In this document: positions 6,818 to 11,803 of the stretch, piece after piece
Layout of the letters: each line of letters opens with the position of its first letter
How positions within the stretch are numbered: position 1 is the first letter of the stretch
Notes under the pieces: generated by a model
What the model was told of the DNA's origin: nothing
The model's input: the letters and a program-made list of their open reading frames with translations, nothing else
The model's database searches: none
NCBI GenBank assembly: GCA_007131525.1
Contig: SLQK01000231.1
Span: forward strand, 1 to 11,803
DNA from: Nitriliruptoraceae bacterium
GTDB taxonomy: Bacteria; Actinomycetota; Nitriliruptoria; Nitriliruptorales; Nitriliruptoraceae
Direction: 5' to 3'
DNA length: 11,803 bases
Made by a program: the position numbers and the translations under genes

Positions 6818-6846
6818 TTGACACGGACTGAACGCGCGTTCATCAT
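6818..6846 (+). promoter_or_regulatory. Promoter of the tetR-ABC exporter cassette
   Basis: A perfect -35 hexamer TTGACA lies at 6818-6823. A 17-base spacer leads to CATCAT at 6841-6846, which matches the TATAAT consensus at four of six positions. Expected transcription start is about 6852-6854, at or next to the tetR ATG (6854). No Shine-Dalgarno sequence precedes that ATG, so the tetR mRNA is probably leaderless, a common arrangement in actinobacteria. Confidence 0.65.
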
Positions 6847-6864
6847 ACTGAACATGCATTCAGT
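6827..6864. promoter_or_regulatory. Tandem TetR-type operator overlapping the promoter and tetR start codon
   Basis: Site 1 (6829-6842) is TGAACGCGCGTTCA, a perfect 14-base palindrome lying mostly within the -35/-10 spacer. Site 2 (6849-6862) is TGAACATGCATTCA, with outer arms ACTGAA (6847-6852) and TTCAGT (6859-6864) fully complementary. The shared pattern is ACTGAACnnGCnTTCA. The two sites are spaced exactly 20 bases apart, about two helical turns, so bound dimers would lie on the same DNA face. Site 2 contains the tetR ATG. The neighbouring TetR protein is the obvious ligand, implying autorepression. Confidence 0.75.
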
Positions 6865-7570
6865 AGCGGGTGTGGCACCGACCCCCGCCGACGACCGCTC
6901 GACGCCGGCCCGGATCCGCGATGCCGCGATCCGCTGCTTCGCCGAGGCCGGCGTCGCCCGGACCCCGGTGCGGGTCATCGCCGAGGCTGCCGGGGTGTCG
7001 CCGGCGCTGGTCATCCACCACTTCGGCTCCAAGGACGAGCTGCGGGTTGCCTGCGACCGGCACGTCGCCGCTCTGATCCGACAGCAGAAATCGGACTCGA
7101 TGCAGGCCGGGGCGAGCCTCGATCCCATGATGGCGCTGCGCACCTACCGCGACGGCCCGCCGCTGCTCGCCTACCTCGCACGCACCCTGGTGGACGGTTC
7201 ACCCCACGTGAGCGAGCTGCTCGAGGAGCTCGTCGCCGACGCCGTGTCCTACATGGCCGAGGGGGAGGCCAGCGGGCTCCTTCGGGCCAGCGGCGACCCG
7301 CACGGCCGCGCCGCGGTCCTGCTGCTGTGGTCGATGGGGGCGCTGGTCCTCCACGAGCACGCCACCCGCCTCCTCGGCGTCGATCTGCTCGGTCAGCCCG
7401 ACCAGCTGCTGGGCTACGTGCGCCCGGCGATGGAGGTCATGGGGCAGGGCGTCATGACCCCCGAGGCCTACGAGCGGCTCACCGCTGCGATGCCCGCCGA
7501 GCCGACGACCTCGGCTCGCGGCGACGCCCGAGCCACCCCCTCCGACGCGCCCGCCTCCCAGGAGACATGA
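6854..7570 (+). CDS. TetR-family transcriptional repressor
   Basis: A 238-residue DNA-binding regulator. The N-terminal TetR helix-turn-helix covers about residues 19-65, with recognition region VRVIAEAAGVSPALVIHHFG (39-58) followed by SKDEL. The rest is an all-helical ligand and dimer domain, and the last 25 or so residues are Pro/Ala/Thr-rich and probably disordered. The ligand is not predictable. The start is ATG 6854, embedded in operator site 2 and at the expected transcription start; GTG 6872 is the alternative but also lacks a clear Shine-Dalgarno sequence. The ABC ATPase gene begins 6 bases after the stop and its permease overlaps that, so the regulator very likely controls this exporter and itself, with a substrate of the exporter as inducer. 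Confidence 0.9.
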   Translation: MHSVAGVAPTPADDRSTPARIRDAAIRCFAEAGVARTPVRVIAEAAGVSPALVIHHFGSKDELRVACDRHVAALIRQQKSDSMQAGASLDPMMALRTYRDGPPLLAYLARTLVDGSPHVSELLEELVADAVSYMAEGEASGLLRASGDPHGRAAVLLLWSMGALVLHEHATRLLGVDLLGQPDQLLGYVRPAMEVMGQGVMTPEAYERLTAAMPAEPTTSARGDARATPSDAPASQET

Positions 7571-7576
7571 CGCACC

Positions 7577-8509
7577 ATGGTTGCCATCATCCGAACCGAG
7601 GGACTGGTCAAGGAGTACGGCCGCGGCTCACGCCGTGTCCGAGCCCTGGACGGGCTCGACCTGGAGATCGCTCCCGGCGAGGTCTTCGGGTTCCTCGGAC
7701 CCAACGGCGCGGGCAAGTCCACGACGATCCGCGTGCTGCTGGACCAGCTCCGTCCCACGGCCGGGCGCGCCGAGGTGTTCGGGACGTCGCCTCGCGACGG
7801 TGGACCTCGCCATCGCGCCCGCATCGGCTACCTCCCCGGTGAGCTGGCGATGACCGGCCAGGCCACCGCCGGCGAGTTCCTGCGCCACCTCGTGCACCTG
7901 CGCGGCGGCGCCGGCGCGGAGCGCATCGCCGACCTCGCGGACCGGCTCTCCCTCGACCTGGATCGCCCGATCCGCGGGCTCTCCAAGGGCAACAAGCAGA
8001 AGGTCGGGGTGATCCAGGCCTTCCTACACCGACCGGAGCTGCTCATCCTCGACGAGCCGACCAGCGGGCTCGACCCGCTGTTGCAGCACGAGTTCCTCGC
8101 GATGGTCCGTGAGGCCCAGGCCGACGGTGCCACGGTGTTCATGTCCTCCCACGTGCTCAGCGAGGTCGAGGTCATCGCCGAGCGGGTCGCCATCGTGCGG
8201 GCCGGCCTCATCGTCGACCTCGATGACGTGGCGACGCTGCGCCACCACGCCGGTCAGCGCGTCGAGCTGCACTTCGCCGATCCCGTCGAGGCGGCGGCCT
8301 TCGACCACCTACCTGGCATCAGCGACGTCGAGGTGGGCGACCATCACCTCACCTGTCTGCTGCGCGGCGAGCCCGACCCGCTGCTCAAGGTGGCGGCGCG
8401 GTTCCACGTCACCCGCTGGTCCGCTGAGGACCGTGAGCTCGAGGATCTGTTCCTTGACCACTACCGGATGCCCGTGACCGAGGAGGAGGTGGCCGACGAT
8501 GGCCGCTGA
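7577..8509 (+). CDS. ABC transporter ATP-binding protein (ABC-2 exporter type)
   Basis: A 310-residue cytoplasmic ATPase subunit that should power the permease encoded next. Walker A is GPNGAGKST (residues 41-49). The signature is LSKGNKQKV (135-143), a variant common in ABC-2 exporters. Walker B is LLILDEP (155-161) with catalytic E160. The D-loop is SGLDP (163-167) and the switch His is H192. The Q-loop position reads GYLPGE (84-89), with Gly where Gln is typical. About 100 residues follow as a C-terminal accessory domain ending in an acidic tail. The start is ATG 7577, with AGGAG at 7560-7564 inside the end of tetR. The stop lies 11 bases inside the permease gene. It resembles drug or antibiotic exporters, but the substrate is unknown. 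Confidence 0.93.
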   Translation: MVAIIRTEGLVKEYGRGSRRVRALDGLDLEIAPGEVFGFLGPNGAGKSTTIRVLLDQLRPTAGRAEVFGTSPRDGGPRHRARIGYLPGELAMTGQATAGEFLRHLVHLRGGAGAERIADLADRLSLDLDRPIRGLSKGNKQKVGVIQAFLHRPELLILDEPTSGLDPLLQHEFLAMVREAQADGATVFMSSHVLSEVEVIAERVAIVRAGLIVDLDDVATLRHHAGQRVELHFADPVEAAAFDHLPGISDVEVGDHHLTCLLRGEPDPLLKVAARFHVTRWSAEDRELEDLFLDHYRMPVTEEEVADDGR

Positions 8510-9416
8510 CCGCGCCGTGACCGAGACGTCGACCGCAGGTGTTGCAGCCGCCAGGTCGACCGCGTCGGCGACCTCGCCGTCGTCGACCGGGGCGCGTCCG
8601 CCCGCTCCGCTGCCGGCGGCGGGGGCCGTCCCGGTCCTGCGCTGGGTGCTCCGCCTCCAGCGGCGGGCGCTGCTGGGCTGGGGCGTGGCGTTGGCCGCGG
8701 TCAGCGCGCTCTACATCAGCTTCTGGCCGGCGATGGGCGACACCGCAGAGATGCAGGCGCTGGTCGACAGCATGCCCGAGGCGCTGGTGACGGCCATGGG
8801 TTACGACGCCATCGGCTCGCCCGCCGGCTACCTCGAGAGCACGGTGTACGGCCTGCTCGCCCCGATCCTGATGCTGGTGTTCGCCCTGGCCTTCGGCGCC
8901 CGGCTCATCGCAGGCGATGAGGAGGCTGGTGACCTCGAGCTCGAGGCCACCAGCACCGTCGGCCGCACCCGGCTGCTCCTCGAGCGCTACCTCGCGCTGG
9001 CGCTCGGGGTGGTGTGGCTGGCGGTGGCGGTCGGTGCGGTGTCGCTGGGCCTCGCCCGGGCGCTCGGCATGGACATCGGGACCGGGCCCCTGCTCGGGGC
9101 GACCGTCGGGCTGCTCCTGCTCGTGCTGGCGCTGGGCAGCGTCACCTTCGCGGTCGGCGCTGCCTCGGGCCGCCGCGCGCTGGCGCTCGCGGTGGGGTCG
9201 GCGCTCGCGGTGCTCGCCTACGTCGCCCACGCGCTGGCACCGCTGCTCGACAACGGCGCCTGGCTGGAGCGGCTGTCGCCGTTCTACTGGTACCTCGGCA
9301 ACGACCCGCTGAACGAGGGGCTCGGCCTTCCCGGTGCCGCGGCACTGGCCGCGCTGGCGTTCATCAGCCTCGTCGTCGCCGTGGTGGCCTACGACCGGCG
9401 CGACCTGGGCGTGTGA
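8499..9416 (+). CDS. ABC-2 type exporter permease
   Basis: A 305-residue membrane subunit of the exporter. The first 45 or so residues are Ala/Ser/Thr/Pro-rich and probably a disordered cytoplasmic tail. Six helices are predicted at about residues 58-77, 117-137, 163-188, 198-222, 226-248 and 279-298. The cytoplasmic coupling region after helix 2 reads GDEEAGDLELEATSTVGRTR (139-158), a typical ABC-2 pattern (EExGxLEL...RTR). With one six-helix domain it would act as a homodimer with two ATPase subunits. ATG 8499 overlaps the ATPase gene by 11 bases and is preceded by AGGAGGAGGT at 8481-8490, a very strong Shine-Dalgarno sequence. Substrate unknown. Related half-size permeases serve drug export, so a detoxification or secondary-metabolite role is plausible but unproven. 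Confidence 0.9.
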   Translation: MAADRAVTETSTAGVAAARSTASATSPSSTGARPPAPLPAAGAVPVLRWVLRLQRRALLGWGVALAAVSALYISFWPAMGDTAEMQALVDSMPEALVTAMGYDAIGSPAGYLESTVYGLLAPILMLVFALAFGARLIAGDEEAGDLELEATSTVGRTRLLLERYLALALGVVWLAVAVGAVSLGLARALGMDIGTGPLLGATVGLLLLVLALGSVTFAVGAASGRRALALAVGSALAVLAYVAHALAPLLDNGAWLERLSPFYWYLGNDPLNEGLGLPGAAALAALAFISLVVAVVAYDRRDLGV

Positions 9417-9430
9417 TCGGGGCCGCGGGC

Positions 9431-9481
9431 GTTGCTCGCGCATCGCAGCCGGGACAGGTCCCCCGCAGGTGCGCGAGCAAC
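9431..9481. repeat. Long inverted repeat between the exporter operon and fadD
   Basis: GTTGCTCGCGCA at 9431-9442 is the exact reverse complement of TGCGCGAGCAAC at 9470-9481. Outside the arms, GCGGG and CCCGC can extend the stem after a 2-base bulge. The 27-base loop contains a smaller hairpin (GGGA, CAGG loop, TCCC). No T-run follows on the plus strand, so it is not a standard intrinsic terminator, although it may still end or protect the exporter transcript. It could also be a regulator-binding site for fadD. Confidence 0.55.
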
Positions 9482-9510
9482 CCGCTGGGGCCGCGGGTGC
9501 ACGCCCGAGC

Positions 9511-9539
9511 TTGACCTGGCGGCTCCGCTCCGCTGTGCT
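9511..9539 (+). promoter_or_regulatory. Possible fadD promoter
   Basis: TTGACC at 9511-9516 matches five of six -35 consensus bases. A 17-base spacer places TGTGCT (9534-9539) at the -10 position, only three of six matches. It lies just downstream of the inverted repeat and 28 bases before the fadD start, where a promoter is expected since fadD stands apart from the exporter operon. Weak on sequence alone. Confidence 0.3.
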
Positions 9540-9566
9540 GCGCGCAACCGAGCGGAGGGAGACCGC

Positions 9567-11429
9567 GTGTCGGAGCAGCTGCTAGCCGTGCGTGAGGAAC
9601 TGCTCGCGCGCACCGAGGGACGCACCCTGCTGGACGTGTTCGCCGCGACCTGTGATGCGAACTGGAACCGGCCGGCCCTGGTGATCAAGGAGGGTGAGGA
9701 CTTCCGACGCCTCACCTGGGGGGAGTACCGGACCCAGGCGAGCCACGTCGCCATGGCGCTGCGCGGCTACGGGGTCCGCCACGGTGACCACGTCGCGCTG
9801 ATGATGACCAACCGCCCTGAGCACGTGGTCGCCGACATCGGCGCGCTGATGGCAGGCGGCATCCCGGTGTCGGTGTACAACACCCTCGCCGCCGACCAGA
9901 TCCGCTACATCGCGGAGAACTGCGCCGCCAAGGTCGCGATCGTCGAGGATGCGGCGTTCCTGGCCACCTGGGAGGCCGTGCGCGACCAGCTCCCGGCCCT
10001 CGAGGTGGTGGTCGTGGTCGACCCGACGGGGGTCGATCTCACCGGCCGTGACGACGTCATCACCTACGCCGAGCTGCTGGAGCGGGGCGAGCAGGCTCTG
10101 GAGACCGGCCACGGGGAGCTCGAGAACAGCTGGCGCGGGGTCAGCCCTGACGACGCGGTGACCCTGATCTACACCTCCGGCACCACGGGGCCACCGAAGG
10201 GCGTGGTCATCACCCACAAGGGCCTGCTCTACCAGCTGGCCGTGGTGATGGACCTGCTCGACATCCAGGCCGGCAACCGCGGGGTCTCCTACCTCCCGCT
10301 CGCCCACGTCGCCGAGCGGATGACGACCCACTACGTCGGGATCCGGGCCGGGGGCACGATCTACTTCGTCAAGGACGTCGCCGAGGTGCTGCCGACCCTC
10401 CAGGAGGCACGGCCCAACATCTTCATGGCCGTCCCCCGGGTCTGGGAGAAGATGCACACCCGGATCATGGGCAAGATCCACGAGACCGAGAACGAGCGCC
10501 GGCGCAACCTGGCGCTCAAGGCCGTCGAGGTGGGCAAGGAGAAGGTCCGCGCTGAGCTCGATGGGCGTACCCCGCCGCTGAAGGTCCGACTGCAGCACGC
10601 GGTGTTCGACAAGCTCGTCTTCTCCAAGATCCGTGACGGTCTCGGCCTGGACGAGCTGCGCTACGCCCTGTCCGGTGCGGCCCCGATCAGCGCGGACCTG
10701 CTGAGCTTCTTCAAGGCCGTCGGGATCGAGATCCTCGAGGTCTACGGGATGACCGAGTCCACGGCGGTCATCACCGCCAACACGCCCGGCAACGTCCGCA
10801 TCGGGACCGTCGGGACCCCGCTGCCCGGCATCGAGGTGCGGATCGCCGAGGACGGGGAGCTGCTGGCCCGCGGCCCGATCATCACCCCCGGCTACCTGAA
10901 CCGTCCCGAAGCCACCGCCGAGGCGATCGACGCCGAGGGGTGGCTGCACACCGGCGACCTCGCCGTCATGGACGATGACCAGTACGTGCGCATCGTCGGT
11001 CGCAAGAAGGAGCTCATCATCACCGCGGGCGGGAAGAACCTCTCGCCCAACAACATCGAGGAGTCCATCAAGCAGCGCTCCCCGCTGATCGCCCAGCTGT
11101 GCGCCGTCGGTGACGAGCGGCCCTTCGTCTCGGCGCTGGTCGTGCTCGATGCGGAGGCGGTGCCTGCCTGGGCCGAGTCCCAGGGGCTCAGCTTCAGCTC
11201 GGTCGCCGAAGCGGCCCAGCACCCGAAGGTGCTGGCCGAGGTGCAGCAGGCGATCGACGCCGGCAACGCCGAGCTCGCCCGGGTGGAACAGGTCCGCAAG
11301 TGGGCCATCGTGCCGGCGGAGTGGACGGCGGAGTCCGAGGAGCTGACCCCGTCGCTGAAGCTCAAGCGCAACGTGATCCACACCAAGTACTCCGATGTGA
11401 TCGACGGGCTCTACACCCAGACCGGCTGA
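9567..11429 (+). CDS. Long-chain fatty acid-CoA ligase (FadD15/LACS-like)
   Basis: A 620-residue AMP-forming acyl-CoA synthetase that activates fatty acids with ATP and CoA for lipid synthesis or beta-oxidation; soluble or membrane-associated. Motifs in order: the P-loop YTSGTTGPPKG (residues 202-212), LPLAHVAER (243-251), the A5 motif YGMTES (393-398), HTGD (461-464), and the hinge/A8 region GRKKELIITAGGKNLSP (478-494). The C-terminal catalytic Lys region is TPSLKLKRNVI (594-604), probably using K598 or K600. Length and motif forms fit the bacterial FadD15/long-chain group rather than short acetyl-CoA synthetases. The start is GTG 9567 with GGAGGGAG at 9554-9561; the longer open frame back to 9432 runs through the inverted repeat and lacks coding character. 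It is a single-gene unit, closed by the hairpin terminator downstream. Chain-length preference cannot be read from sequence. Confidence 0.93.
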   Translation: MSEQLLAVREELLARTEGRTLLDVFAATCDANWNRPALVIKEGEDFRRLTWGEYRTQASHVAMALRGYGVRHGDHVALMMTNRPEHVVADIGALMAGGIPVSVYNTLAADQIRYIAENCAAKVAIVEDAAFLATWEAVRDQLPALEVVVVVDPTGVDLTGRDDVITYAELLERGEQALETGHGELENSWRGVSPDDAVTLIYTSGTTGPPKGVVITHKGLLYQLAVVMDLLDIQAGNRGVSYLPLAHVAERMTTHYVGIRAGGTIYFVKDVAEVLPTLQEARPNIFMAVPRVWEKMHTRIMGKIHETENERRRNLALKAVEVGKEKVRAELDGRTPPLKVRLQHAVFDKLVFSKIRDGLGLDELRYALSGAAPISADLLSFFKAVGIEILEVYGMTESTAVITANTPGNVRIGTVGTPLPGIEVRIAEDGELLARGPIITPGYLNRPEATAEAIDAEGWLHTGDLAVMDDDQYVRIVGRKKELIITAGGKNLSPNNIEESIKQRSPLIAQLCAVGDERPFVSALVVLDAEAVPAWAESQGLSFSSVAEAAQHPKVLAEVQQAIDAGNAELARVEQVRKWAIVPAEWTAESEELTPSLKLKRNVIHTKYSDVIDGLYTQTG

Positions 11430-11455
11430 GCCGCGCAGGGTCCCCGAACACGCAG

Positions 11456-11484
11456 CGAGCCCCGCCGTGTACCGGCGGGGCTCG
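11456..11484. terminator. Hairpin terminator between fadD and the convergent csp gene
   Basis: GAGCCCCGCCG at 11457-11467 pairs perfectly with CGGCGGGGCTC at 11473-11483 across a 5-base loop. One further C-G pair at 11456/11484 makes twelve pairs. It lies 26 bases after the fadD stop and 67 bases past the csp stop on the other strand, so it can serve both convergent genes. The following bases (GTCTCGATCCTGGTGT) are only mildly T-rich, as is common for actinobacterial terminators. Confidence 0.85.
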
Positions 11485-11551
11485 TCTCGATCCTGGTGTC
11501 CGTCGGGCCCTTGAGCTGTTCGAACCTCACGATCGGGTGGGCGTCATCACC

Positions 11552-11755
11552 TCACAGCGGGGTGACCTCGGTGGCCTGCGGGCCCTTCTGGCCCTGACCG
11601 ACGTTGAAGCTGACGCGCTGACCATCGTCCAACGACTTGTAGCCCTCGGACTGGATCGCGGAGAAGTGCACGAACAGGTCGTCGCCGCCCTCGGCCGGGG
11701 AGATGAACCCGTAGCCCTTGTCGGCGTTGAACCACTTGACGGTACCTTCTGGCAT
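11552..11755 (-). CDS. Cold-shock domain protein (CspA family)
   Basis: A 67-residue single-stranded nucleic-acid-binding protein, an RNA chaperone of the cold-shock family, cytoplasmic. It opens with MPEGTVKWFNADKGYGFI: RNP1 is KGYGFI (residues 13-18) and RNP2 is LFVHF (27-31). It ends GPQATEVTPL, the typical finish. The length is exactly usual for the family. I chose the ATG at 11755 because AGGGAA lies 7 bases upstream (plus-strand 11763-11768). The in-frame ATG at 11773 would add six residues (MTGNKN) and has no Shine-Dalgarno sequence. The gene is convergent with fadD. Its promoter and any long cold-shock 5' leader lie beyond the window end. Family certain; whether it is cold-induced or constitutive cannot be seen. 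Confidence 0.96.
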   Translation of the reverse strand: MPEGTVKWFNADKGYGFISPAEGGDDLFVHFSAIQSEGYKSLDDGQRVSFNVGQGQKGPQATEVTPL

Positions 11756-11762
11756 GTTCTTG

Positions 11763-11768
11763 TTCCCT
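11763..11768 (-). promoter_or_regulatory. Ribosome-binding site deciding the csp start
   Basis: Read on the minus strand this is AGGGAA, 7 bases before the ATG at 11755. It lies downstream of the start of the alternative upstream ATG at 11773, so it can only serve the shorter 67-residue form. Confidence 0.7.
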
Positions 11769-11803
11769 GTCATGAAACGCGGCGACGCGGGCGGCTCCCG
11801 CGG

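Noticed and set aside
9432..9566. Earlier in-frame start for fadD
   Set aside because: The extra 45 residues are Arg/Ala/Gly-rich and encoded by the inverted-repeat region; GTG 9567 has a strong GGAGGGAG upstream and matches the family N-terminus.
9582..11381. A 599-residue open frame on the minus strand opposite fadD
   Set aside because: It is wholly antisense to a gene with full acyl-CoA synthetase motifs. Its product is rich in Asp, Arg, Gly and His with no domain, as expected from a GC-rich shadow frame.
1..11803. tRNA, rRNA, CRISPR array, insertion sequence or phage attachment site
   Set aside because: No cloverleaf-like segments, regularly spaced repeats, transposase motifs or terminal inverted repeats were seen by eye in the short intergenic gaps.

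Overview
The window is very GC-rich coding DNA with strong G/C bias at third codon positions. The combination of an actinobacterial-type CtaA, an F420-type luciferase-like oxidoreductase, an OctT-like SGNH protein and a FadD15-like acyl-CoA ligase points to a high-GC Actinomycetota, perhaps a deep-branching non-model lineage. The lineage is inferred from gene content only. Genes are tightly packed. I see no RNA genes, insertion sequences, phage genes or CRISPR.

Left part (1-5946): an aerobic respiration cluster. It opens with the 3' end of ctaD (cytochrome c oxidase subunit I, cut by the window edge), then ctaE (subunit III), ctaF (small subunit IV) and a membrane-anchored type-1 copper protein (cupredoxin), all on the plus strand. 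On the minus strand, ctaA (heme A synthase) is followed by an SGNH-fold protein resembling the OctT acyltransferase family. Diverging from ctaA on the plus strand is an uncharacterised two-helix membrane protein whose stop codon overlaps the start of ctaB (heme O synthase). The cluster thus encodes oxidase subunits plus both enzymes turning heme B into heme A, with two accessory membrane proteins of unknown role.

Middle (5997-9416): a short LLM-class, probably F420-dependent, oxidoreductase follows ctaB. Next is a self-contained tetR / ABC ATPase / ABC-2 permease cassette. Its promoter carries two TGAACnnGCnTTCA operator-like palindromes exactly 20 bp apart. One lies between the -35 and -10 elements and the other covers the tetR start codon, which suggests autorepression and a leaderless mRNA.

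Right part (9417-11803): a 150-bp gap with a long inverted repeat precedes a long-chain acyl-CoA synthetase (FadD15/LACS-like). A strong hairpin terminator separates it from a convergent cold-shock protein gene whose upstream region runs off the window.

Most of the window is orthodox. The items most worth a second look are the cupredoxin beside the oxidase genes, the small membrane protein between ctaA and ctaB, the tandem operator over the tetR start, and the OctT-like protein in a heme A context.
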